Positions 51,143-59,384 of a DNA stretch of 64,000 bases are shown here, one piece after another. The position numbers and the translations under genes were made by a program. Position 1 is the stretch's first letter, and each line of letters opens with the position of its first letter. The notes beneath the pieces are model-generated. The model was not told the DNA's origin. It ran no database searches and worked only from the letters and a program-made list of their open reading frames with translations. The stretch is from a virus: positions 1-64,000 of the IMG/VR virus record IMGVR_UViG_3300032251_000002; one strand, 5' to 3'.

Positions 51143-51522
51143 TTCAAAATCACTTCCATTAATTGTACTTTGATTTCTTGACGTATTTCAGCTTTAGTTT
51201 TATTTAAAGCATCATAAATTGAAACTCTACCTACTTTAACAAATGTAGGTTCATTCTTTGTTCGTAAACCATTATTCTTTTCTTGTCTACCATCTTTCCA
51301 TTCACTACCATAAAACCATTCTTCATACTCTTGCATTTCAATAGTACCTACTTGCATACTAATAACAGTCTTCTTTGTAGAATTATCATATGAGTGTGAA
51401 GGAAAATCTGCAGCCATACCATTCTCTTTCAACATAAATCTAATTACATTGATTCTTTTATGGACTTGACGTTGGTCTAATAAATATTTCTTTTTTCTTT
51501 TATTTATTTTTTTCTTACCCAT
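51139..51522 (-). CDS. small alpha/beta protein with insert, family member
   Basis: A 127-residue protein: basic N-terminus, helix (HKRINVIRFMLKENG), strand (KKTVISMQVG), an insert of about 45 residues (EYEEWFYGSEWKDGRQEKNNG to TFVKVGRV), and C-terminal helix (KAEIRQEIKVQLMEVIL). It overlaps both neighbours. Function unknown. Confidence 0.65.
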   Translation of the reverse strand: MGKKKINKRKKKYLLDQRQVHKRINVIRFMLKENGMAADFPSHSYDNSTKKTVISMQVGTIEMQEYEEWFYGSEWKDGRQEKNNGLRTKNEPTFVKVGRVSIYDALNKTKAEIRQEIKVQLMEVILK

Positions 51523-52012
51523 TATCTTCTACTCCTAACTCGTTGTCTAAAATTAAGTCAAATAATTTCATTTTACATAATTGTATGATATCATCTTTCT
51601 TAGAAAATGATGCTCTAGTTAACTTAAATTCAGTTACTTTAGTCTCATCTTTTTTAAATGAAAATGAAGAATCTGGTGGATTTAAAAATGAAGCTGGTAC
51701 ACCCAATGCATTTGCCATTTGTTGATTGAAATTCTGTGTAAGTTTCTTAAAAGCTTCTTTACTATACACTCTTCCATTTCTATTAGGTTGGTTAGCAGGT
51801 TGAGACATTACAGCAATACTATCAAGTACTACCATTTCAGGCTCTTTCTTTGGTTTTGGATATGCATAAAAAGTTATAGTATCATTATTAACTCTTGTAG
51901 AAGCACTTACTCTAATATTATTCTCATTACAAAATTGCTTAACGATTTTAATCTTTTTAGCATAACATTTCTTATTAGAATTTGGTATACGTTTATTGTC
52001 TTTAGGAAACAT
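51515..52012 (-). CDS. small alpha/beta protein with insert, paralog of 52485-53000
   Basis: A 165-residue protein. The N-terminus (MFPKDNKRIPNSNKK, helix, NNIRVSASTRVNNDTITFYAY) aligns with the N-terminus of the 52485-53000 product (MFPKNTDNRISSKEQ, helix, QGLRVTTSINIDGDTIVVKIL). The middle differs: here an insert with NRNGRVYSKEAF, which recalls NRNKRIYPTSVL of this phage's prohead protease. The C-terminal helix is IQLCKMKLFDLILDNE. Function unknown. Confidence 0.7.
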   Translation of the reverse strand: MFPKDNKRIPNSNKKCYAKKIKIVKQFCNENNIRVSASTRVNNDTITFYAYPKPKKEPEMVVLDSIAVMSQPANQPNRNGRVYSKEAFKKLTQNFNQQMANALGVPASFLNPPDSSFSFKKDETKVTEFKLTRASFSKKDDIIQLCKMKLFDLILDNELGVEDNG

Positions 52013-52020
52013 ATAACCTC

Positions 52021-52485
52021 CTATTCTTTTATTAAACCATACTTAATTAATAAATCCAATGACAATTGAGTTGCTTCAAATATCTCCATAGATTTCATTT
52101 CATTTAAAGAGAACCATCCTATCTCATCTACTTCTCCTTCAGCTGGAATAAGGTGACTTGAATCTTTAACTTGTACTGCAAAAGCATAATCATCATACTC
52201 ACCATCAAAGTAGTTTCCAAGGAATGTACAAGCATATACTATAAGACCACACTCTTCAAGTACTTCTCTTATAATAGCTGCTCTAGGTGTTTCACCTACA
52301 TCACATTTACCACCCATTAATCCCCAACTACCAGCACCCTTTCTAGGTAAACCTTTAGAGTTTATTGCACTCCTTTTACCTAATAAATACTTTCCATTTC
52401 TTCTAATTATTGCACATGTACCTATTTTTGTTTCTCCACCTTCATAGATAATTAAATCTTTACTTACATTTAATACTTGACTCAT
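52021..52485 (-). CDS. Nudix hydrolase
   Basis: A 154-residue Nudix-fold hydrolase. The Nudix box is complete: GGKCDVGETPRAAIIREVLEE (about residues 58-78), matching G-x5-E-x7-REUxEExGU with the catalytic acids. The substrate is unknown; the family acts on nucleoside diphosphate derivatives such as ADP-ribose, NADH, dNTPs or capped RNA. It is inserted between two paralogous small genes and is one base from the 52485 gene. Confidence 0.9.
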   Translation of the reverse strand: MSQVLNVSKDLIIYEGGETKIGTCAIIRRNGKYLLGKRSAINSKGLPRKGAGSWGLMGGKCDVGETPRAAIIREVLEECGLIVYACTFLGNYFDGEYDDYAFAVQVKDSSHLIPAEGEVDEIGWFSLNEMKSMEIFEATQLSLDLLIKYGLIKE

Positions 52486-53000
52486 TATATAACTCCTTCT
52501 ATAGATAACTCCATTATTCTAGATTTAAACATACTTAATATTTTCTTACGCTTTAACTCAGAAACATTCTGTATAACTATTTTATGTAGAACTTGTGATG
52601 TACTTCTACCAAAGTTAAAAAGTTGCACATCATCTATAAAATCTCCATCAAAATCACCACCAGACAAACTTGCCCAATTTGGATATAATTTAGATACATC
52701 TGGCATACTGAATTCATCAATTATAATAGTACCTAATTTACGACCATTAGACTTTTTATTCTCTTTTAAATTAAGTACAGTGCTATTTTTAGAGTACTTT
52801 AAACTGTTACCACCAGGTATGAACTTAGGTTTAGTCTCTTTCTTCTTAAGTATTTTTACAACTATAGTATCTCCATCAATATTTATACTAGTAGTTACTC
52901 TCAACCCTTGAGACTTAGCAAACCCTTTCAGAGTACTGGCTTTATTCTTATATTCTTGCTCTTTACTACTAATCCTATTGTCAGTATTCTTTGGGAACAT
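52485..53000 (-). CDS. small alpha/beta protein with insert, paralog of 51515-52012
   Basis: A 171-residue protein; N-terminal similarity to 51515-52012 is given there. Its variable insert of about 85 residues includes SLSGGDFDGDFIDDVQ (about residues 115-130), which looks like the GGDYDGDM catalytic loop of this phage's beta' fragment, though no other RNA polymerase feature is present. The C-terminal helix is KKILSMFKSRIMELSI. Function unknown. Confidence 0.7.
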   Translation of the reverse strand: MFPKNTDNRISSKEQEYKNKASTLKGFAKSQGLRVTTSINIDGDTIVVKILKKKETKPKFIPGGNSLKYSKNSTVLNLKENKKSNGRKLGTIIIDEFSMPDVSKLYPNWASLSGGDFDGDFIDDVQLFNFGRSTSQVLHKIVIQNVSELKRKKILSMFKSRIMELSIEGVI

Positions 53001-53011
53001 ACTAAACCTCC

Positions 53012-53356
53012 TTATTTAATTTCAAGTTTATGTTTTTCTTTAAATGTTTTAAATGTACTAGCTTTTTCATTGAACTGATGAATTTTAATAAGAGCCTTCT
53101 CAATTATTTCCACCATTCTAGATTCTTCATTAACTGATGTAGATTGAATGACTGTAATTTGAACGTGGTCTTTAGTTAACAACTCATAAAGATATTCATT
53201 CTTTCCACCTCTTAGTGTTGTTTTAAATATTACTTCTTTAAAATAATAATCATTATTTTCATGAGTAAATTTAATAATCTTATCATTATGTCTAATTACA
53301 TACCCTAGAAATGTTGATGTCATTATATCTACAATTTTTTTATTTAAGTTGAACAT
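53012..53356 (-). CDS. small alpha/beta protein, likely family member
   Basis: A 114-residue protein with strands (TFLGYVIRHNDKIIKFTHEN, VQITVIQSTS) and a C-terminal helix (RMVEIIEKALIKIHQF). It resembles the other small proteins in layout. It is upstream of 52485-53000, so first of this set after the RNA polymerase beta-C terminator. Function unknown. Confidence 0.6.
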   Translation of the reverse strand: MFNLNKKIVDIMTSTFLGYVIRHNDKIIKFTHENNDYYFKEVIFKTTLRGGKNEYLYELLTKDHVQITVIQSTSVNEESRMVEIIEKALIKIHQFNEKASTFKTFKEKHKLEIK

Positions 53357-53383
53357 ATACCTTTCCTTTCAAATTAAAATAGA

Positions 53384-53406
53384 GAAAGACTCAAAACGAG
53401 TCTTTC
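53384..53406 (-). terminator. terminator after RNA polymerase beta-C
   Basis: 9-bp stem GAAAGACTC/GAGTCTTTC with U-rich sequence following on the minus strand. Confidence 0.65.
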
Positions 53407-53415
53407 CCATATTTA

Positions 53416-55380
53416 TTATTCATCTACTACTTCCATACCTATAGTTTTCATATAAATATCAAATATCATTTTAGTTCTACTTGACTCTCCTGTCTGTGGT
53501 ATCTTCTCAAGGTTAAAGATATCATCAGTAAGTAAATGTTTAATTACTTCCTGTCTATCTTCTTGATTGATTGAATACTGTGACATAAGTCTTATTACAT
53601 TCTTAATATCATTAGTTAAGAATAAGTTAGTTAATTCCATCTCACCAATTCTTACAGGTGTCTTTGTATACAGAGATTGATGTAACTTAAATCTTGTAGA
53701 CTTAGATGGAATGTTCTTTAAGTTAACATAACTAGAACTTCTAGCTGAGAACTTAGATTTTGGTTCATGTTTCAATTTTAAGAAGTATAAATCTCCCATG
53801 ATAAGAGGTTGAATAATCTTCTTTCCTCCTACAGACATAGAATATGGTTTAAACTGTGGATACTTCTTATATAGTTCCCCTAATTGGTCAAAGGTTATAT
53901 TATTGAAGAAAGGTGATTGATGTATGAATATACCATCTTCAAATATATCTTCCCAGAATTCAACAGTTTCATCTTCATCTAATTCATTATAATAATCTAC
54001 CATGAAATCATGTTGAACTTCATTTGCAGAGTTAATATAATCGAAGAACAGTTCAGTCATCTCATCAATACTTTCTTCAGTATTAATATCCCATAACTTT
54101 TTACATTCTCTCTGAATATTGTCAGATAAGAAGTTAATTTCTTGCTCATACATTTGAGAAGGATTAAGTCTGTTAATAATACCTAATGGATTAAGAACAA
54201 CATCTGCTCTTTCACCAAATTCATTAACTGGCATTTCATCATCTGGTAGAATTAAAGATACACATCCTTTATTACCATATCTACCTGTTAATTTACTACC
54301 AATTACTAATGGTTGCTCATACAATACTTTGAATTTAATAATTAAGTTATCAAAGTCAGAACCTTCATACTTCCAGTTAACATCTTCACTAATAATTTCT
54401 TTTGCTCTAGTATAGATATAACCAGCATCATCAGAGTAGTTTCCACCTTCAATAATAGGTTCTAATACTCTAACTATTTCTTCATAGTATGCTGTATTTT
54501 CTTGGTGATACTTTAGTATCTGTGAATGATACATGTGTTTTTCTAATCTCTCATTAGTTGTATTACAGAATATATCTATATCAACTATAGTTCCTTTTGA
54601 GTAGAAAGGTGTGTCTGTAGAATAATTTACTTTCATTAAATTCTGAACTGAACCATCATAAAGTATACTATCGTAGTTAATTCTTCTTCTTGAGGAAACT
54701 ATTGAATTAACAATATCTTCTCCAATATCTGGGAAACATTTGTAATTATCTTTATCTCCATACAGATTACATAACATGTCATTTGTATTTAGAGTGATAA
54801 CTACGTCATCAACTGTAAATGAAGATAAACGGTCTCTAGCAGATTCTGAAACCACTATTGCATCCTCATAAGTCATATTTTTCCAAGGAAGATATACTGA
54901 TTTAAGATTAAGACCAAAACCAAAGTTTAAATCTTTATCATAAGCAGTACTTCTAAAGATGACATCTTCATCAGCAATTCCATCACCAACTTCTTTACCT
55001 TTTAAGCCATCATTCTCTAAAGTGTAACCATATCTTTCAGTTACTCTCTCACATGGCTTTTCATAGACTACGTCTACTAGTCCATTCTCATCTTGAAGTA
55101 CAAATAGTGAATTCATTGCATTCTTATTAATCTTAGCAATAATATTCCAATCTCTATCCGACTTTCTATAAGATGAACTATATTTTCCTACCATGTTTTC
55201 AAAATTAGTAAATACTCTAGCTCGTTGAGTATCCTTTAATACTAATGATTGAACTACATGAGAGTCAAACATATTGGTTCTACTGGAATCAGTTTTATCT
55301 ACATTGGGAATTAAGACTTCTTCTGCAAGAAAATCATGTTTATTATCAAACTTTCCAATGTCTACCACCTTTGTTTCCAT
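53416..55380 (-). CDS. DNA-directed RNA polymerase beta subunit, C-terminal fragment
   Basis: C-terminal part of the phage RNA polymerase second-largest subunit, 654 residues. Clear beta motifs: PWKNMTYEDAIVVSE (about residues 168-182; matches the MPWEGYNFEDAI segment), GSKLTGRYGNKG (about 354-365; contains the two conserved catalytic-site lysines), ADVVLNPLGIINRLN (about 385-399), and LIMGDLYFLKLKHEPKSKFSARSSSY (about 530-555; matches VGYMYMLKLNHLVDDK-HARS). A class I motif (55421-55433) lies about 40 bases upstream and a hairpin follows the gene. It complements beta-N at 37101-38567. Confidence 0.92.
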   Translation of the reverse strand: METKVVDIGKFDNKHDFLAEEVLIPNVDKTDSSRTNMFDSHVVQSLVLKDTQRARVFTNFENMVGKYSSSYRKSDRDWNIIAKINKNAMNSLFVLQDENGLVDVVYEKPCERVTERYGYTLENDGLKGKEVGDGIADEDVIFRSTAYDKDLNFGFGLNLKSVYLPWKNMTYEDAIVVSESARDRLSSFTVDDVVITLNTNDMLCNLYGDKDNYKCFPDIGEDIVNSIVSSRRRINYDSILYDGSVQNLMKVNYSTDTPFYSKGTIVDIDIFCNTTNERLEKHMYHSQILKYHQENTAYYEEIVRVLEPIIEGGNYSDDAGYIYTRAKEIISEDVNWKYEGSDFDNLIIKFKVLYEQPLVIGSKLTGRYGNKGCVSLILPDDEMPVNEFGERADVVLNPLGIINRLNPSQMYEQEINFLSDNIQRECKKLWDINTEESIDEMTELFFDYINSANEVQHDFMVDYYNELDEDETVEFWEDIFEDGIFIHQSPFFNNITFDQLGELYKKYPQFKPYSMSVGGKKIIQPLIMGDLYFLKLKHEPKSKFSARSSSYVNLKNIPSKSTRFKLHQSLYTKTPVRIGEMELTNLFLTNDIKNVIRLMSQYSINQEDRQEVIKHLLTDDIFNLEKIPQTGESSRTKMIFDIYMKTIGMEVVDE

Positions 55381-55420
55381 ACATTGCCCTCCTTATTTTG
55401 TATAAATTTTTGTCATAGCT

Positions 55421-55433
55421 ATAATATATACTT
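55421..55433 (-). promoter_or_regulatory. class I promoter motif, RNA polymerase beta-C
   Basis: Minus strand reads AAGTATATATTATAGCTA, core at 55421-55428, about 40 bases before the ATG at 55380. Nearly identical to the site at 49149. Confidence 0.6.
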
Positions 55434-55446
55434 ATAAAATGAACTA

Positions 55447-55473
55447 GCTGAAAGGAGATAGTCTCCCTTCAGC
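55447..55473 (-). terminator. hairpin after the uvsX gene
   Basis: GCTGAA-GGAGA/TCTCC-TTCAGC imperfect stem between the uvsX stop and the RNA polymerase beta-C promoter. Confidence 0.55.
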
Positions 55474-55482
55474 CAATTTAAA

Positions 55483-56757
55483 TTATTCTACTTCAACCCA
55501 ATCTTCACCATCTTTGTAAACTTGAGTGTAATCACCATCTTCTTCATACCAGAAGTCTCCATCACCATCTCTGTAAACATTGTTCTCAGAGTCAATAAGT
55601 TTTAATTCACCATCATCACTTTCTGGTAGCTCATTAAGATACTTCTTGTATAATTCTGCAACATCTTTATCAAATGCTTTTCTAAATTCTGGTACAGTAT
55701 TGTACTTCTCTACAACTAACTTTTGAGAGAACTTAACTGTAGGAAGTGAATGTAAGTAATAACTTCTACCTGCACCACCAATAAGCTTAGCATCTTTAAG
55801 ATTTACATAGTTAGTAAGAATATTATTGATACCATTCTTTTGTTCAAATACCATTTTGAAAGTAAGACCAGCAGCATTACTTCTAGACTTAACTAAGATA
55901 CCTGTCATATAGAAACCTTTAACACCAAATTCTTTATCTTCTTCAAGTTTAGAACTTGCTTCTAACTTAACAAGTGTATTTGATAAGTAAGTAACTGCTT
56001 TACCACCAGGGATAGAGTCATCTTGCTTAAGGTAGTTTACTTGAGCTTTTGTCTTAGCGAAACCAATTTCAATCTTCTTAGTTAAATGATTAACTAACAT
56101 AAGAATGATATTACCATCTTCCATTGGAGACATAACTCTTTTAAATACGTTTGTATTAACTTTTGCAATAGCTGCAGCACCCATAGAACCCTTCATTTCT
56201 TCAGAGTCTTCAATATCCTTTGGTGCAATTAATGCAACAGAGTCTACTAAGAAAATTGTAGGTGGTAATGCATAAATGATATTACCATCTTCATCAGTAG
56301 CACCAGTGTCTACTTTTAAAGCTTCATAATTCTCTTGCTTAATCTTTGCAATTGCCTTAACACCATCAAATAGTGATTCAGCATAGATGTTTTTTGTTAA
56401 ATGAATGTACTTGTTCTTAAACTTTTCTTTACTCCATCCAGTTAAAGCCATAACTCTTTCTGGTGAAGTCGCTCTCTCAAAGTCATAATGGAAAATAGTT
56501 GATTCATCAAATTGGTCTGCAATAGCACATGCTTGTTGAATAAGTTTAGTAGTTTTACCTACACCTGATTCTGCAATTGCCATGTATGCTTTACCTGCAG
56601 GTAAACCTAGTGAAATACCACCATCAGCATCATGTTTACCATTAATGTAATCGAAGATATCAATTCCTGTTCTGTAATAAGGTGTATATTCACACTCACT
56701 ACCAAAGTCTTCCTTCTTCATTGCTTCTCTAAATTGACCCATTAAAATATTAGACAT
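55483..56757 (-). CDS. uvsX: UvsX/RecA-like recombinase
   Basis: A RecA-fold recombinase of 424 residues. Walker A AESGVGKTTK (about residues 56-65), catalytic Glu region (FHYDFERATSPERV, about 85-98) and Walker B FLVDSVALI (about 165-173) match UvsX/RecA proteins. The C-terminal 60 residues are acidic. It pairs homologous strands in recombination-dependent replication, in partnership with the SbcC-like protein and ssDNA-binding candidate. ATG at 56757 after AAGGAGG; an upstream ATG at 56790 lies before that site and is rejected. The leader (56758-57000) is long and holds a hairpin. Confidence 0.88.
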   Translation of the reverse strand: MSNILMGQFREAMKKEDFGSECEYTPYYRTGIDIFDYINGKHDADGGISLGLPAGKAYMAIAESGVGKTTKLIQQACAIADQFDESTIFHYDFERATSPERVMALTGWSKEKFKNKYIHLTKNIYAESLFDGVKAIAKIKQENYEALKVDTGATDEDGNIIYALPPTIFLVDSVALIAPKDIEDSEEMKGSMGAAAIAKVNTNVFKRVMSPMEDGNIILMLVNHLTKKIEIGFAKTKAQVNYLKQDDSIPGGKAVTYLSNTLVKLEASSKLEEDKEFGVKGFYMTGILVKSRSNAAGLTFKMVFEQKNGINNILTNYVNLKDAKLIGGAGRSYYLHSLPTVKFSQKLVVEKYNTVPEFRKAFDKDVAELYKKYLNELPESDDGELKLIDSENNVYRDGDGDFWYEEDGDYTQVYKDGEDWVEVE

Positions 56758-56863
56758 ATTATAATTCCTCCTTAGTTTATATGCTTTCATCTAATTACAT
56801 GTTACATTAAAATTTAAAATAAAAAAAAATCTTATTCCATCAACGTAAAAGTAAAAATTAAAG

Positions 56864-56890
56864 AATTGTTTAATCGTATTTTAAACAATT
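56864..56890. repeat. 10-bp palindromic hairpin in the uvsX leader
   Basis: AATTGTTTAA (56864-56873) pairs with TTAAACAATT (56881-56890). Each arm contains TTGTTTAA/TTAAACAA; a weak AACA-N6-TA match (56859-56870, minus) lies on it. An orphan GGAGG on the minus strand (56953-56957) is not followed by an ORF, so the leader may be regulatory. Confidence 0.4.
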
Positions 56891-56974
56891 AAATAGTGGT
56901 TGGTACTTTTAGCTTTTTTTATCTTATTGGCAATTAGTATGTCTTAAGTGTTACCTCCGTTTTATATAATAATG

Positions 56975-57006
56975 CACCCTAATTCCTTGTTGGCGGAATT
57001 AGGGTG
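56975..57006 (-). terminator. terminator after the 57-63 kb operon
   Basis: Perfect 12-bp stem CACCCTAATTCC/GGAATTAGGGTG just beyond the 39-residue gene. Confidence 0.65.
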
Positions 57007-57022
57007 TGTTATTTCGTTCTTG

Positions 57023-57142
57023 TTATTTTGCACCAAAGGCAGCCATAGTACCATCTTCAGTCATCATACTTTTTTCTAACTCTTCACGAGTAGGCTTTTT
57101 AACCTCTTCTTTTTTAACTTCTTTAACATTATCTTTCTTCAT
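57023..57142 (-). CDS. small basic/acidic protein, 39 aa
   Basis: A short gene with GGAAGGAG before the ATG. The 39-residue product is charged, MKKDNVKEVKKEEVKKPTRE at its start, and ends MAAFGAK. It lies at the end of the tail-type minus-strand operon, 13 bases after the preceding gene, and is followed by a 12-bp terminator. Function unknown; it is too short for domain assignment. Confidence 0.6.
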   Translation of the reverse strand: MKKDNVKEVKKEEVKKPTREELEKSMMTEDGTMAAFGAK

Positions 57143-57155
57143 AAGATTCTCCTTC

Positions 57156-57470
57156 CTATTTTGTTTTAAGATATGCACAATCTCTCATTAATCTACTAAA
57201 ATATAGTGGGTCTTCATTTTCTAATTCAGTTATGGTAGATATTTTATCATCCACAACTCCCTCAACAATTCCAGTAATGTCATAATAAATACCCTCATAT
57301 CTAACCATAAAATGATTATCTATGTTATCATGAACTATTTCAGTAAATCTAAATATATTATGCAAGATTATTGCAAAGTGATAACAGTTGCCTTGAGTAA
57401 ATAGTTTCTCAGTTTCTTCAACATTAAATCCTTTTTTAAAATTATTAACGAATATTATTATATCCTTCAT
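57156..57470 (-). CDS. small papain-like/transglutaminase-like protein
   Basis: A 104-residue protein. GNCYHFAIILHNIF (about residues 27-40) and NHFMVRYEGIYYDITG (about 53-68) give a Cys ... His ... Asp order as in NlpC/P60 or transglutaminase-like folds. It may be a cysteine hydrolase or an inactive relative. It overlaps the 57470 gene by one base and lies among tail-type genes, where such domains can degrade peptidoglycan stem peptides; function uncertain. Confidence 0.55.
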   Translation of the reverse strand: MKDIIIFVNNFKKGFNVEETEKLFTQGNCYHFAIILHNIFRFTEIVHDNIDNHFMVRYEGIYYDITGIVEGVVDDKISTITELENEDPLYFSRLMRDCAYLKTK

Positions 57471-57832
57471 TATAATTCCCTCAATCCAACTTTATTACCA
57501 CTTACAAACATTTGAAATGAAACTCCACTATACTCATCTACCATAACATTCTTAGTAGCATCAACATTATCAATTTGAGTTTGAAGATTACTAGTTGTTG
57601 ATTGTAAAGTATCTATCGATGTTTGCTGATTTCCTTGAACTAGTAAAAGATTATTAATACTGGTCTGGAAACTACTTTGTGTAGATTTAAGAACATCTAT
57701 ATCTAATTGTTGAGCATCTTGAATTGATTTATTAGTGTTAATTAGAGCTCTGTTATCAATTGAGAAATCTACAGTTGTATTAAGGTCTAATTCAAGTTTG
57801 AGCAGACCCTTAACTTGTGACTTTTCTAACAT
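57470..57832 (-). CDS. small coiled-coil protein, possible fibre component
   Basis: A 120-residue protein with a long Gln/Ser/Thr-rich heptad region (about residues 35-90; STQSSFQTSINNLLLVQ, LQSTTSNLQTQIDNVDAT) and a compact C-terminus (YSGVSFQMFVSGNKVGLREL). The coiled coil is typical of trimeric fibre shafts. It overlaps both neighbours by one base. Likely a tail-fibre or baseplate component; not proven. Confidence 0.5.
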   Translation of the reverse strand: MLEKSQVKGLLKLELDLNTTVDFSIDNRALINTNKSIQDAQQLDIDVLKSTQSSFQTSINNLLLVQGNQQTSIDTLQSTTSNLQTQIDNVDATKNVMVDEYSGVSFQMFVSGNKVGLREL

Positions 57833-58359
57833 TAAATCACCCTTCCTATTTTACGTTCATACTCCTTTCCAAATATTAAACATTTGTAAACTTGTACAAA
57901 TCGTAATGGTTTTTCTTCATTGAACCAATCCCATCTAAATAGATTACCTAAATAAATAATTAATGGTGCAAAGATTATTGTCCATAACAGAATAAACGGT
58001 AATGAAATTTGTCCCATTACATGCATTGGAATACTTAAATCACCTAGATTTAGGTACATTCCAGAATAATCCCATACATCTAACTTGAGCATTAAATTCA
58101 CCACAATGCCTACAAAGAACTCTAGAACAGTAATTGTTATTGAAATTATGACTACTTCAGTTCTAACGGATAATTTAAATCCTTTAAACTCATCTAATAA
58201 ATCACCTATAACAAAACATATACCACCAGTTACAGCCATTGTCCAATGACTATCTCCATCATAAAGTATCTCCATTGCATAGTAAACGATACCACCTACT
58301 ATGAATAACATTAATGCTTTTAATAATTCTCTTATTAATTTATTCTTTACTTGTTTCAT
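57832..58359 (-). CDS. multi-TM protein, putative ABC-transporter type IV-like
   Basis: A 175-residue protein with about four hydrophobic segments (LMLFIVGGIVYYA, MAVTGGICFVIGDLL, EVVIISITITVLEFFVGIVVNLML, LPFILLWTIIFAPLIIYLG) and the motif DYSGMYLNLG, as in a Gram-positive membrane family annotated as putative ABC-transporter type IV (DUF1113-type). The start is the ATG at 58359, eight bases after AAGGTGG; a GTG at 58371 lies within that site. It sits in the tail-gene region and may be holin-like or unrelated to transport. Confidence 0.55.
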   Translation of the reverse strand: MKQVKNKLIRELLKALMLFIVGGIVYYAMEILYDGDSHWTMAVTGGICFVIGDLLDEFKGFKLSVRTEVVIISITITVLEFFVGIVVNLMLKLDVWDYSGMYLNLGDLSIPMHVMGQISLPFILLWTIIFAPLIIYLGNLFRWDWFNEEKPLRFVQVYKCLIFGKEYERKIGRVI

Positions 58360-58382
58360 GTGTTGAACCACCTTTCAAAATT

Positions 58383-58961
58383 CTACAACCCCTGTGTTAT
58401 TTCTAGACCTTGCATTTCTGCTAAAAGACCCATATTGAAAGCTGTTTCTTCGTCAGTTAAAGGAAGTCCATAATAAATTGCATTAACTTCTTCTTTACTG
58501 ACACATTTCATAACTCTTCCTTGTAAACTTTCACAATACAATCTACATGATAAAAAGAAACCTTTTAACTCTGTAAAGAATAAACTAAATTCTTCATAAG
58601 TCCAAATATCATGTTGAGTTGAATTGTTATCATGCCATAGTGCTTTTACAATATCTGTTGGTCCAAGAGGAACACCAGCTAATGTCTTTTGTCTTCCAGA
58701 TTCTAATGCAACCATCTGTTCTGAAGCATCTGAAATTGTATCTTGCATTTCATTATTAAATATAGAGTATCTTCTAGGTTCTCCATACTTAACACTACTT
58801 TCAAATCCAGCTTCTAACTGTGCTAGCTTTGAATAAGCTAACTCATTATACTTCTGCATTCTTAATTGGTCTAAAGTTAAATCTATAAGCTCATTATCAA
58901 GAATAGTTATCTTTGTAACGTTCTTACCATCAACTTCAATTATTTCGGTATTAGTATACAT
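58383..58961 (-). CDS. hypothetical tail-associated protein
   Basis: A 192-residue protein; the N-terminal strand part (TEIIEVDGKNVTKITILDN) and the helical middle (LRMQKYNELAYSKLAQLEAGFES) recall phage tail proteins of the DUF4376 type, in a weak match. The C-terminal part is helical. It is in the tail-type minus-strand operon, with AAAGGAG RBS. Confidence 0.5.
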   Translation of the reverse strand: MYTNTEIIEVDGKNVTKITILDNELIDLTLDQLRMQKYNELAYSKLAQLEAGFESSVKYGEPRRYSIFNNEMQDTISDASEQMVALESGRQKTLAGVPLGPTDIVKALWHDNNSTQHDIWTYEEFSLFFTELKGFFLSCRLYCESLQGRVMKCVSKEEVNAIYYGLPLTDEETAFNMGLLAEMQGLEITQGL

Positions 58962-58975
58962 AGTAACTCTCCTTT

Positions 58976-59380
58976 CTAAATAACTTCAAATTCTATTGAG
59001 TTTGATGTAAGATTAACATCAGGTGACGTTACTTCTACAACAAATATGCCAGTTTTTTGAGATACCATATTAATACAGAATGAATTGTCTTCTGGTGCTA
59101 ATGCAACAGGTATTAACTGTAAATCTTCACTATCATCTTCTAGTATTTCTCTAATAATAACATTTAAAGAATCTAATGACGTTGAATTTTGAGTTGCAAT
59201 TGATACTCCGTCATCAACTAATATTTTTTTCTTAACGTTAACATCTATATCAATTATGTCTCCTTTAGATATAGTAATTAAATCATTAACATTTAATAAT
59301 TCAACAGAGTAACCAGTAGTATAAAAAACTTCTGAAGCTCCAGTTTTAACGTATATATCTCCATCTATTCTTACAAACAT
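58976..59380 (-). CDS. hypothetical protein, probable tail structural
   Basis: A 134-residue beta-rich protein (VRIDGDIYVKTGASEVFYTTGYSVELL; FVVEVTSPDVNLTSNSIEFEVI) with an immunoglobulin-like or jelly-roll-like strand pattern typical of virion surface proteins. No family recognised. Overlaps none; GGGGG RBS. Confidence 0.55.
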   Translation of the reverse strand: MFVRIDGDIYVKTGASEVFYTTGYSVELLNVNDLITISKGDIIDIDVNVKKKILVDDGVSIATQNSTSLDSLNVIIREILEDDSEDLQLIPVALAPEDNSFCINMVSQKTGIFVVEVTSPDVNLTSNSIEFEVI

Positions 59381-59384
59381 TCAA

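Noticed and set aside
56859-56870. AACA-N6-TA match upstream of uvsX as a firm late promoter
   Set aside because: It lies in a palindrome about 100 bases from the start, and uvsX is not a late gene in most phages, so it is left as a weak candidate.
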